Of a DNA stretch of 64,000 nucleotides, positions 23,948-35,729 are shown one piece after another; position 1 is the first letter of the stretch, and every line of letters starts with the position of its first letter. Below the pieces are notes generated by a model. It had not been told where the DNA came from. It was given only the letters and a program-made list of their open reading frames with translations, and searched no databases. The stretch covers positions 12,400,001 through 12,464,000 of the forward strand of contig OZ234501.1 of assembly GCA_965153455.1 (NCBI GenBank), read 5' to 3'. Source of the stretch: Sphagnum compactum. Its lineage: Eukaryota > Bryophyta > Sphagnopsida > Sphagnales. Made by a program: the position numbers and the translations under genes.

Positions 23948-26087
23948 TCAGCTCACTATAAGGGCCTCAATGATTTCAAAGTGCATTTGTAAACTTGCCC
24001 GTCGGCCTGCAAAGTAGAAAGTCTCAGACACCTGCAATTTTCCATCTCCATGCTTGCAGGCTGCATCTTGCAGCAGTGCCACACAGAGATCTTTCTCTTG
24101 AACAACCCAGCGACGGAATCGATCTTGCCACTGTCGTGGGGTACCATGAAAAGCAATAAGGAGTCCTGGGTCTCTTACTCGTGCTGCTCGTGCTAAGCCC
24201 TCAAGAACATGTGGGTCCGTCTGGTACGCACCTTGACAATTCAAGCCAACATCCACGTAATGCACCTCTATGATGCTCCGCATAAACTCTTCTAGAGTTG
24301 TTGGTAACAATGACGACCCTCCAGACTCCTTTTGCCAAAAGTCAGCAGACTCAACGTCCCTCAAACCCACCTGCAGAGAAAGATGTCCATACAATATTTT
24401 TAGGTCAGAGAGAATAGGTACATCCCCAGAGAATTCCCTTGTTTCTAGTATCAGTTCTTCCTGTGGCAATAGCAATACAGAAGAATGCAGAGAAAACAGC
24501 CATTGGCAGATTAAAAGAAAAGAAGCACATACTACTCTCATCTCCTCCCCTTGAATATCTGAAGCTCGTACCCTGGGCTCTGTTTTTGCAAATTTTCCCA
24601 GCGACTCCCATTTGGTCCCTGAGGCATGCTGTCTTTTCATTCGTGCAGCTGTTTTCCCTGCATCCACACATTCCTCAAAATGTGACAGCTCAGCAAGGAG
24701 CTGATTTAACACAACACCTCCCTTGCTGAAGCCCAAGAAAATCATTCGCGGAGTCCTCATTCCACCTGCAAAGGGATGATCTCCACCTGGTTGTGCTGCT
24801 GCTGCTGCTGTGGTGAGTGCATGGTGGTTACCCGAGAAAAACCCATTTTCCTTTGGCTGTTTCTTCCCCATTGCTACCCAATCCTGCTGGCTTGAAGACA
24901 GCTCCATCTTTACCTACAAAACCACAGGTGTTTTGCATGGCGAACTATCAGCTGCCAATTCTTCAGAGAGTACAGGAGATATTTACTGGAAAAAGAAGAA
25001 TCCGAAAACTAAAAGCACCACCAAAAACAAAACTGAGTCACATGAATACTAATCTTTATGAAGGTATGAGCATTTGCTTGAAAGACAAAGCATATGCCAA
25101 GGAGCAAAGAAAGTGTCTGTCAGTCATCAAGTTTCAGAAAAACTTACTGCCAGTCTGAGAGAGTACTACAATGTGGTTATCTCACCAGGTTACAATTTGT
25201 TTTGAAAATTGAACCAATTTTTTGCAGCAGCAGTTGTTTTACTCATAGAAATATCCATATGAGAAGATGGTGCATTATCAGGATCAGGAACACATTACCC
25301 TAATTGCTGTATGATTTGCCTATTGCACACTATTGCACAAGGAGTTACCCCAGATGTGAGAAAACAACAGAGCTTGGCCCAAAACCAAAAAAAATTGCAT
25401 ATTACTCTTTAGCACTCTTGCACTGTTGGTGTTGAGAAAACAATTTGCAACTAGATGCCAGCAACATGACAGGATCAAAGGAAAGATAGATGAGAATCTG
25501 AAGCAGAAGAAAGAAAGCAAAAGTAGGGCTCAAATGCTCCAGAATCCCCTGAATAATGCAAATCACAGAGCTGTGATTTGGCATTCCTTTCAGGGGATGA
25601 TCCTCAAACCCTAATTTTGCTGCATTCTTGAGCGCCCACAGAAGGCAAAACCAGGGCCAAAGAAAACTTCAGAAAAGCACGGGAGAGAGACAGGCGGACA
25701 GACATACCTGAGACAAGCAATTGGTGAGGAGAGAGAGACAAGCCCGGGAAGCAGGCAATCCAGAAGGATTGTAAGAAGCGCCAGATGGTTCACCAGAGGT
25801 GGTGAGCGATGGAACCAAATTGTCGTAACAAGCAAAGGAGCCCTTGTAGTGAGACGGCTCCACGACCCAGGCGTTGACAGACGGCCCCAGCTTGGAGACC
25901 AGAATGGCCGCTATGGTTTCCAGCTTCGAGAGACGTTCGATCTCCTGGTTGTATGTCCCTTCCACTCTGTCGCCCACGAAGAACACCACATTGCTTTCTG
26001 GCGGCTGCCTCCTAACCCCCACCCCGAACAAACCCACTCTCCCCTTATTCAGTTGCGTCTCCGAGTGCAAGCCATCATGGCCTTTGC

Positions 26088-26128
<41 letters not shown>

Positions 26129-26319
26129 AAGTGATGGGTCTGGGAACCTTGCGAGCAACGAGTATGGCTCAAGAAACAAAGCAAGGACAGGGGGAAGAAC
26201 AATGAGAAAAAACAGTGGTCACCACAAGAGCATCGCGAGCCGCCGAAAGGCACAAGGACGCCATCACGCGTGTCTGACTGGCTGTGCCTGTACAGCTTGC
26301 TTGCACCAACCCCTTCCAT
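23948..26319 (-). CDS. C2orf69-like (UPF0565) protein, three coding exons
   Basis: Human C2orf69 is a mitochondria-associated protein with a predicted alpha/beta-hydrolase fold; the plant homologs are uncharacterised. Coding exons on the minus strand are 26319-25708, 24913-24533 and 24460-23948, with introns of 794 bases (CAG|GTATGT to TTTTGTAG|GTAAAG) and 72 bases, giving 501 residues. The conserved core begins around SNVVFFVGD and AWVVEPSHYKGSFACYDNLV in exon 1. Exon 2 has MIFLGFSKGGVVLNQLL, with a G-x-S-x-G-like elbow (Ser about 267). Exon 3 has IEVHYVDVGLNCQGAYQTD, HGTPRQWQDRFRRW and LQMHFEIIEA at the end. The start is uncertain: the only in-frame ATG found (26319) lies upstream of a TG/AG microsatellite read as Val-Cys and Glu-Arg repeats, and a hydrophobic stretch lies at about residues 36-50. 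The 72-base intron is in frame and stop-free. Family assignment is confident; cell location is inference. Confidence 0.8.
24461..24532 (-). other. 72-base in-frame intron (exitron candidate)
   Basis: On the minus strand it starts GTATGT and ends GCCACAG after a pyrimidine-rich tract. It is 72 bases long and contains no stop in the gene's frame. Splicing joins MRV to EELILETREF. Retention would add 24 residues that are mostly hydrophobic (Leu, Phe, Val, Ile, Cys). Confidence 0.65.
26087..26128. repeat. Compound (CT)n(CA)n microsatellite
   Basis: A CT run joins a CA run. On the minus strand it lies inside the apparent first exon of the C2orf69-like gene and is read as Val-Cys and Glu-Arg repeats. 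Confidence 0.9.
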
Positions 26320-27480
26320 CTCTCACCCATGATGATTCTCCACACCTCTCTCCACTCGCTTCAGCTGGAAACTCCAGCGCTCGTTCTCCACACTCTGCTT
26401 CTCCTTTTTCTTCTCCTTCTTCTTCTGCTTCTCTTGCTTCTTCTTCTTCTTCTTCTTCTACAGGCTAAAACTCCAGAGACCTCCCATACAAAGCCTCAAA
26501 CAATCAACAAAAATGAAATCCAAAATTCCCCAAAAACTTACCACCATTCCTCCACATAGACCCAAACTACGACGACGACGACGAAGACAGGCTCTTTCCT
26601 GCAAGCTCCCTAAAAACTCAACAATCCAGCGCTTCAACAACAACAAACAACTCGCTCCTCAAAACAGAAAGCCTACCGGAAACAAACACAACAAACACAA
26701 AAAAACCACAAAATAGGGAAGAAGAAGAAGAAGAAGAAGGCGGAAACGCACAAAAACACCACACGCCTTAAGAAGTCCGCGCGTGCGTGCACGGTGGTGC
26801 GACATGAGCGATGATGCTAAAAAAACCCCTCATCAGATAAGCATTACAATAATTTTCCACAAAACAGATTTATTAATTTTTTAAATAGAAAATCTTAAGA
26901 TTGAATCTTTGAAGCTGCTAAGATCAAGAAGCGAACAGAAGAGAAGACGAGAAATTGGAAGAAGCAAAAGCGGAGGAGGAGCGCGAGAGCATCGCGCGCA
27001 GTGAGTGGCACGAAAATGGGCACACACACACACACACACACACAAATAGAACACAAGGATTCAGGCGTTCAGGCAGGCAGGGCGCAGAGTGCGGCACTCT
27101 GGGGTGGTGGTGGGGGTAACCAGGCGTTTCGTAGGGTGGGGTTGTAACTTCAAGCCGAGTTTTTGATGGAGAAATTTCGCCATTTTTCGACAAAGAAATT
27201 GGGGAATTTTGGGATTTCTTTGTTTTGCCACGTGTAAACTTGACTAATATTTTCTTTTTTGTGTGTGTTAAATTTAGCCAAAATCTCGATATATATAAAA
27301 AAGGAAAAAAAAACAATGGTTGGGGGGGCGGGGGGGGTGGGAGATAGGTAAGGATGTGGGAGGCCGGTGGAGGTTTTTTTGGGGCTCGGGTCGGGCGGAG
27401 ACTTGGGAGGAGGGAGGTCCCCTTACTCATTAGCAAACCAGCCCACAACTGGAAAAGAGCGAAGAGGATATGTGGGGCTG
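26320..27480. promoter_or_regulatory. Upstream region of the C2orf69-like gene, with simple repeats
   Basis: It contains a TTC/CTT pyrimidine tract (about 26398-26459), GAA repeats (about 26716-26739), CG-containing stretches (26566-26580, 26775-26790, 26970-27000) and a CA run (about 27019-27044). The CpG content is above that of the surroundings, which fits a promoter and 5' UTR. The 174-codon minus-strand frame at 27448-26924 is low-complexity and probably not a gene. Confidence 0.4.
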
Positions 27481-29559
27481 CTTAGTTAACGGTAAAGGTT
27501 AAAAACAAAACAAAACAAATTGTCAAATAAGGGCCCGTGTGAGATGGAGCCAAGGCACACCCCAACTGAGTGTAAAAGTGTGGTGATTTTTTTGATCTTA
27601 ATTTTTTATAAATTTTCTTGTGATACTTGGTGGGTATAAAAAGGATGATGTTTCAAAATACAAAATGCTCACCAATGTGAGCATTCCATTTTTTTAAATG
27701 CCCTTCAAATAGTCGAGGGAAATTATGTTGGGTAATGTAACCCAACACATACACTTATAAAAAACTACTAGACCAAGTTTTTAGTTTGTAAGATGGGATG
27801 TATAACACTCTCTCTTCTAAGTGGTGCCATGCTAATTTGCAAGTCTTGCACAAACACGTGTGTTTTTCAAGTGATTGCCTAGCATACACCATGTCTCCTT
27901 CAAGCTCCATAAGTTGCCAAGCTTCTTTGTTCCTACCTTAAAAATCAAACGGCACAATGAAAGTCTTCAATTATTATTGTTATCCTCACCTTGTCTTTGG
28001 GTATGCCATTGCAGCACTTCTTCTTTTTTCGAGCTTTGAGCTATCCTTAAAGTCACCCATAAAGGAGACCAACTTGAAAAAACATGATTACTTCGTCGGG
28101 CAAGGTTGCCTCCAAGTCCTTTCTTTCGCATTATTTTTTTTGTAAAAAAATATTCATTATTTTTGCTAGTGTAGTGTAGCTAGATTTTCTTATTTTATTC
28201 GACAAAATCTGCATGCAAGCGTTTTGAAAAATGAACTGCTTACTTTTTCAAAAAGTGCAACACTTGCAAAGATGGGTGTTAGTTTTTTTTACCTTTTTAT
28301 TGTGATACACAACGGTTACCCAATTGGTACCCACCATGCATCATGGTAAAAAACGAAAAACAACAAATCGACACTTTTTACATTAGCTAATGCCTTAGCC
28401 TTAAGGTGTTACCTTAAGTTTTTCTCACGTAATTTTATCTTTAATTGTTTTCCTTCCTTCTTGTTTTCACTTGTTAAGAATTTCAATTTCTTGTTTTCAT
28501 GGGTTAAGAACCTCAATTTTGTTTTTTGGCTTCTCATATCCTTCCATATTTCTACATTGAGCTTGTAATCAATCATATTTCTCCATCAAGTCATTCATTT
28601 CTTACAACATTGATTTGAACTTTCTTTTAATAAAATGTATTCAATTTTCAAATGGCAAGGATTCAAAAAAATTCGATGTTCCTTGATGTCAAATTATTTG
28701 AATCGTATTTTTGTGACTAGTTAAGGTCTTCTTTTGCACACCTACTTTACTTAATCAAGGGTTCTTTGAGTTAATAGATGTCGCCACGGAATGAATTGGA
28801 AGGGGTTCCATCCTCTATGGTCTATCGTCAAACATATTTTTGTTGTTTTCAAAATTTTAAGTTGCTTACTTCCTTTTTGAAGAGGTGGTTTGTTGCATCT
28901 AACAAAATAGAACCTTGGTGCAACCATGTCATTCATATGTATTTGAAATCCTGACCTGTCATTGCTTTTGTCAATGATTGTATGTTGTTTTGAAATTTTG
29001 GTTTTTTGTTTGGAAGAGGAATGGATTGAATTTGTTTGTTTGGATTCATGAATAATTTTTTGGACTAACTTAACATGCACCATGGTCACACATTCACTTC
29101 ATGACTTTCATAAATCAAATCTTATGAATCAATATGTGTTTCAAAAAAGAGGTTGGCTTGTGCATGAGTGTGAAGTTTCAGCTTGAAGCTTTGAGCTTGG
29201 AACTTAAAGTTTAATGTGATTGTAATCCACCTACATGGATGAATATATTCATAAATGAATGATTTCATATGGATGAATTTTATTTATGATTTGGATTAAA
29301 TAAATAATTCATTGGATGAAATTCATCCATGATTGAAAAATAAATAAATTCAAAATTATTTATTTTCATCTTCATTTGTTGTCCAAATATTAATATTTCG
29401 AATTTGAATATCATTTAATAAATGATGGATAATAAATTATGATAGTAGGGGTAAATATGATGATGGGACCAAAATGATTAAATTTTTTTTTATGACATTA
29501 TTTTCATGAACAATGTTAAGAAATTCCAAAAATATTGTTATGGAACGAGTGTCACCCCC
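27481..29559. other. Intergenic DNA without recognisable genes
   Basis: A 9-base inverted repeat (AATGCTCAC, 27664-27685) and a roughly 30-base duplication (about 28462-28520) are visible. A minus-strand open frame at 29089-28751 has no recognisable domain. Confidence 0.5.
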
Positions 29560-30040
29560 CGTCCCTTGCCCAATTGTTGTCAACAACATTATATATTTAT
29601 TGGTGGAAAACTAAGGTAAGTAATAATTATTTTAAAAACCTCGTTGTCATCTATGATAGTAGGTTTTTTAAAGAATGTTAATTAAGGTGCCTAAAATTGA
29701 TTATTTTTTTTCAAAAGCCCATTATCACTAATGACAGTATGTAATTTAAAAATATCCAAAACACTCAAAACCCCTTGTTGTCAACAACATTAGTTAAATT
29801 AAAAAAGTCATGACACCCTTGACAAAAAAAGCAAAAAACAAAACCCCCATTGTTGCCAATGACAATTATAAATAGATTTGAAAAAAGTTGTGGCACCTTT
29901 AGAGGAAGGGAAGGAAAAAATTCATTGTTGTCAACGACATTAGGTCAATTTATCAAAATAAATAAATAAATAAATCATTTTTTAAAATTTTATTTTTTTA
30001 AAAAAAAGAACAGTGACCGCCATCTATAATGGAAAATATA
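29560..30040 (+). repeat. Tandem array with TTGTTGTCAACAA core, units 53-81 bases
   Basis: A core near CATTGTTGTCAACAACATTA occurs at about 29574, 29641, 29722, 29775, 29850 and 29925, with a weaker copy near 30020. Spacings are 67, 81, 53, 75 and 75 bases. The best copies hold the inverted repeat TTGTTG-T-CAACAA. Confidence 0.65.
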
Positions 30041-30569
30041 TTATATTATTCAAAAAAATTTATATCATATGTAATTAGATTGTGTTTCATGAAGCTCTAA
30101 TTAATTAGAATTATGGAAAACAAATTTATTCATAAAATTTCAATGGTAATTTAAAATATTCATCCATGATTCCGCTAGAAGTTTTATTTATTAAAAACAT
30201 GTACTAAATGCCAAAAAAAATCATGTATACATTAGATGAATGAAAAAAAATTCATCCATAATGAAGATGAATGCTTACATTCATCCCCATGTTTGCTTCC
30301 ATGTTTATTGGTATAACCTTCATTTTGCAATTAGATTCTTAAGTTTTACTTGCATGTGTATAGGGGAAAAGACATTTTACCATCCCAAGTTCTAATTTTA
30401 GGCTCTAGGCTTAAGCTCTAAGCTCATGTGGTAACTTTGTTTGAAAAAAATTATGAAAATAAAAGTCAACAAGATGAAGATCATCTCTTTGAGTTGCATG
30501 TGAGAGCACAATGTTTAATGCAAAATCAAAAACATCCATCTCCAAAATAAATATTCTAAAAGGGTTCAC

Positions 30570-31995
30570 ACAAATCAAAATAGGGCAATTGTGAAGAAAA
30601 CCTTCAAAAATTGAAAGGAAATTTCAACATCAACTCCCCATGTAGAAGGTTGATCCTTTTGAATCAAAGAAATAAAAAAGACCACTATTGGGGGAATAAT
30701 GCACAATGAAACATTGATAAAAGTTGGCAAATCCAAGAAAACATTAAACATTACAAACATAGGTTGGGGTGGCCAATCCATAATAGTTTGAACCTTGCAA
30801 GGAACCATGCAAATATTATCTTTGGATTTGATGTAAACCAGGATTCTTCTTTGATTTGATAAAATTTGCAATTCTCCAACTTGGCATGAAATCCAATTTC
30901 AATTCAACCCACAATAATTGACATACATTCGTAAAAAACCATCCTTCCTCTTGATAAACAAGATCAAGGAACTAGCTAAAAATTTCAAATGAACCTTTTC
31001 TCAAGGTTTTCATTAATATATTCTTGAAGTGAAGCAAGTTCATCTTGTGAAAGTTGAAGATGGGTCCAAATGGGGGTTGTGCACTTTCTTCAAGGTCGAT
31101 TGCACAATCATATGGCTAGTGTTTAAATAATTTGTAAGAATTTTCTTTTCAAAAACATTTTTATAGTGTTTGTATCGAAACATGATCTCATGTTGTTTTA
31201 TCCTAGGATCCTATGCCATACGAACATATATCAAGAATGCATCTCCTTTCTTTGCAACTTGCACGGAAGCTTTTGCTCCCATAAACAAAGGCCTTGAATG
31301 TTTGGATCCTTGCATACCACTAAAACTTTTATCCTGCTTGAAGTTCTACATGAATCAACCTCTCGTTGGATCATCTTCAAGCACACCTAGGTGATAATCA
31401 TGGTCTTCAAGAAACATGTTTATGGGAGGGACCTTGCATTTGAATGTTTCTTCTTTCAATGCCTTGAATGAAATTTTTTTGTATGTCAATCCATTTGTGA
31501 ATTATTCAAGGTGAATCAAGATAACGCAATGATGACATGGTTTGTTGAGGGGTGTCTTCACAATCAAAAAAAGACTCCAAAAGGATTCCATTTTTTGCAA
31601 TTTAATTTTTTTTCTTGGAATTTATTGAATCAACATTATTTGTTATAATTAAATTATTAAAAAAGTAAACTTTACCATGTGGCTTTAATTCTATGCACCA
31701 AAGTTCAACGTGATTGTTAAAAGTTCTTTAAAAAGTCTTTGAAAAAAGTCTTGAATGGAATCCCTTAACATGAAGAAAACCTAAGGATGAAATGACATTG
31801 AAAACAATTTTGTTATAGTGTAATTCAATGGTAATTTTCAACACTTTGGTTTCATGTGTCACAAGTTCTAAAGAGGGACTTTGATTGTAAATGACTTTAA
31901 CTATTACTAATGTGACCTTCTTCACCAACAAACACTTATGTTGTACCAACTCCTTGTTAATGAAACGCATTAGAATCGAACAATGTTTGAGTCTT
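30570..31995 (-). pseudogene. Ty3/gypsy pol relic (protease to RT/RNase H), core deleted
   Basis: Read on the minus strand, the left-over pol begins with a protease-like segment (LFDSNA, where active enzymes have D-S-G, then after a frameshift FINKELVQHKCL and VTHETKVLKITIELH..NVISSLGFL; about 31990-31728). RT entry sequence follows (ILFIKRKDGFLRMYVNYCGLN, near 30965-30900). It then jumps directly to HAKLENCKFYQ and KVQTIMDWPP, and RNase H-side sequence (FLDLPTF, IQKDQPSTWGVDVE, 30871-30575). The RT catalytic centre between GLN and HAKLE is missing, so this is an internal deletion on top of many stops and frameshifts. No flanking LTRs were identified. Confidence 0.78.
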
Positions 31996-34900
31996 CATCG
32001 TTGTGGATTTGTTGCAATTGATCATGATTGGTAGTAGGAAACAAAGTGTTGGGTTGAATATAGGTTGGGGCCATTTTGAACATATGATATACATTGAGGT
32101 TTAATCTTACAGTCCTTATTGAAATTGGACATTCTCATTTTTCAAATTCTTTAAAGTACAAGGTGGTAAATGAAACCGTACATGTTGAGTGTTAAATCTC
32201 TCATTCTGAAAGCATAGCATTGAGTAGTGGGTGTCATTTTGGGTTATAAAAGAAAGAGAATCCTAGGTAAAAGCTGCACTCCAAATAAGCCAGAATCTTC
32301 CGAATTAAACTATGGCAAGGGGAAGAGGCGTATATAGTGTGTACATAGCCATTGTTGGTCAGTCTGTGAAAGTTGGACCATGCTTCTTCAAGGGATAATA
32401 GTACTGTTTTCATTAAGGATTGGGTTTATGGACAATTTCCTACTTTTTTTCAGCAGGTGGGTTTGTAGTTTGTTGCATCATTCCCGGAATGTTTGGAAGC
32501 TTTGCTTGTTTAAATTGCTTGTTTTTGGAGAAAGAAACAATTGGGACCCAATTTCCAGGAATGGGTAGGTAGGTTGCTTTAAATTGCTGTTAGTTTGTAG
32601 GTAGTACCTTGGTACCTGATTTACACCAATTTGGCATGCCCAAGTTCATATGGAAAGTTATGTGGTGGGATTATGCAGTAACCTTGTCTTGAGAACTCAA
32701 ACTAGTTGTGAACTGAATGCAGATTTAATCAAACTACTAGTGTGGCCTGTGCCGTTGGCCCAAGTGTTACCCCGTCCTCAACTGATTTTTCCTTCCAAAA
32801 CCTGGTTTTTTGGAATTTATTTGAGTTTTCAGTGGCAGAAATCACTTAAAAATCCATATCTGTCACATTCTGAATCCAAAACTTACCACATAAATTCCAC
32901 TAAATCCTGCTCATCAAGATCTTTCCAACAACACCAAACACACATTCCAATTTTTGCACTGCAAGTCCAAACATCATGGAACCAAGCTGATGTACCCCTC
33001 CTGCTCGAGAGCTTTCCAAAGAGACCAAGGATCTGAAGCATCCCAGTTCAGTGGATCTCATAAGTACAAAACAAAACAAACAAACTACCTTCCTTCATAG
33101 ATAGATGTGAGGGGGAATAAAGGAATAACTCTCTATTGGTGGGTGGCAGAGGTGTTATACTCTCCAGGGCCATTGAACTTCCTGGTTTTGTGCCTTGATT
33201 GGTTCATGTTTTGAATCACACAGTTCATGTTCTAATGTTTATCATGTTTTTTAAGATCCTAAAAAGATTCAAACTCATCCCCATAATGAAGTAGGATCTA
33301 GTTTTTATTATTAGCATATTTCCTTCATGTTTGAAATATTTACATCCAGTTTTTATTCTTTTTTGAATTTTCAAGTAGCAGAACTGCTCCAGGTGTTACA
33401 TGCCTTTTTCTAACATCCCACAAAGTTCAATGGGGTTGTTTAATGGCATTTGCAGTTTTGGGAAGTTTGTGTAAAATTTCCAAAGTTTGGAGAGGTACCC
33501 ATTATCACAATCAGTTGAGCAAAGAAAGTTCCAATTGCTTCCTATGTAAGACTTCTTCAATGTCTGACAAAGGAGCACTCATGAGAGACCTCTGGTTCAC
33601 TAAGTGTTCAGAGCAGAGCCTGGTTACCCTAATCCTATTTCTGACAGAATAGAAACAGTGTGCTTTGTACAAAGGGTATTAGTTGAGGCAAAAAAATGGT
33701 GGCAACCGTGTTTAAGAATAGAATATGCATACAGCCAATGAGACGATGGAGCATACACTCAAGAGGTTTCTTAGTTCTCCCCTTTTCACCTATATAGTTG
33801 AGCCAAATGGGAGGCAATCCATCCGCACATAGAAACTGCTATTTTGGGGGAGCCTCCCAAGTTTTAGGGCAATCAAAATGGCCCATTGCAAACCGAAAAA
33901 ACAGAACAAAAAGGATGATCATCATGCTGTCCCTGATCCATTTCAATAACCGTGTGTAATGATCCTGTTATGCTGCATGAGGATCATCTTGCTGATGTTT
34001 CTTCTCTATCTGCTGCAGTGTCTTCTTTTGGGGGAATTTTTTTTGTGATGGAACTAATTTAGTGGCAATCATCCATAAGAACATTTAGCCAAATCCAGCT
34101 ACATACTAGACATGAAAGTAAAAAATTTCAATCATTCTTTTATATTTTTGGCTAGTTACTCACACCCTATATATATATATATATATTCATACTATTCTTT
34201 TTATATGCATTATGACTATTTGAAACCCACAAAAATCACTTCAATTTTTCACTTTTTGGTGAAATTTCACCAGTTTTTAAAAAAGGCTCATCTGTTGTTC
34301 CACTTTTGTGCTACACTTTTTGTTCTTTCTTTCTCATCATCTCCAAGCATGGGGTAGTCATGACGTGCTCTCTTTTGTTGGTTCCACTTTTCCATCTTCT
34401 TTTCTATCATCTCCAAATGAACTCCTAAAAGCATCCTAGGGCATATCGTACAAAAAAGCCTTTGGGGGGGGGGGCGGGGGGGGAGGGGGGTAGAGTATTC
34501 CGAAGTGATTTATTTGTTGCATGATGAAAGTTCCTATACTAATAATCAAGTGCAAACTCCAGACCTCCAACATCAAAATACAAGATTGTGTGAAGAAAGT
34601 TTGTGAGTTTGTAATTAAATGGGTGGACCAAACTACTTGCAGATTGGAACACATATTGTCAAGGCCAAGTATTGGCTACTAACTTCACACATGTTTGTAC
34701 CAATGTTTTTTTCTGGAACAAAATTTCGCTTTTTTCGACCTAAAATGTGAACCAACAAATCCCACAAAGGAAATTTTTTTTTTCCCTCCCCCATTTCACA
34801 AAAGGACCCCTTGGGTTTTTATAGTGTCATGATGATGAAGACAACAACATGCCACATGTTGTCCTCTCGCCCCTTGAGAAAGTGACAATTCATGCAACCC

Positions 34901-35729
34901 TCACCTAGGATCAACATGGATTGTCGGATCTTAGGCTTGTAATTTGTCGATTTCACAAACTTAACACCAAATCGAATTCTCGTTTTGCCATGCCTAGACT
35001 CTTGTAATTGCTAACTACTAACAATGTGCATTTTGGATCTTGAAGCTTTCAATGAGAAGGAACGTCAAGGGTTGACAGCTTGGCATTTCCATTTGCTTTC
35101 ATTAGTGAAAGTAGTTCATTTTGAGACTTTGTTGTCTGGACTTAGCAATGAACCATTGAGTAGTGAGTTGGTGACTAGCAATGCTACAACTAGCGGCGGA
35201 TTGGAGTCGTTGTGTTTTGAGAGTCGTTGGAAGCTACAGCAATGAACTCAAAACTTTCAACTTGGAACCAAAACCCTTGCACATTCAGGAAACTCTTAAA
35301 CTTTTAAAGTTTAAGTGCATTTGTGTTTTTCATTTCACTTCTTGTAACTTGTGTTCAAATGATTTTTTTCTCCTTGATGTCTTTGATGTGTGTTTGGGGA
35401 GGTTTTACATTGTGACTATGTGTGCAATGTGCATTATGTGCATTGTGTATGTTGTGAATGTTAGTTGTAGCATTCATCTGATGCAAGTGATTTCGAGTTT
35501 TGTTTCATCACGATTTGCATAGGTATTTGGATTTCAATGCAAGTGATTTTGGGTTCTGGGCTATTGTCACAAGTAATTGGATTTGTGTAATAGGTTGCTC
35601 TTCACTGTGCCATCATTGTGCATTAGTCATAATATTTACAAAAATTTTAAGTAGGAATTATGGTCTTTACCAATGTTTGAATTAGGGTTTTGTTGTCTTA
35701 GTTTGTGAATTTTTTAGTCTTCTTTAGAG
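31996..35729. other. Intergenic DNA without recognisable genes
   Basis: Part may be the eroded gag end of the gypsy relic to the left. Open frames at 32650-33036 and 35024-35245 (plus) show no known domains. A G-rich tract lies at about 34466-34490. Confidence 0.5.

Noticed and set aside
26924-27448. 174-codon minus-strand open frame
   Set aside because: Composed of Pro, Phe, Ser and Cys-Val runs produced by simple repeats and homopolymers; no domain order.
32650-33036. 128-codon plus-strand open frame
   Set aside because: Text such as LLVWPVPLAQVLPRPQ has no family match and no supporting splice sites or neighbours.
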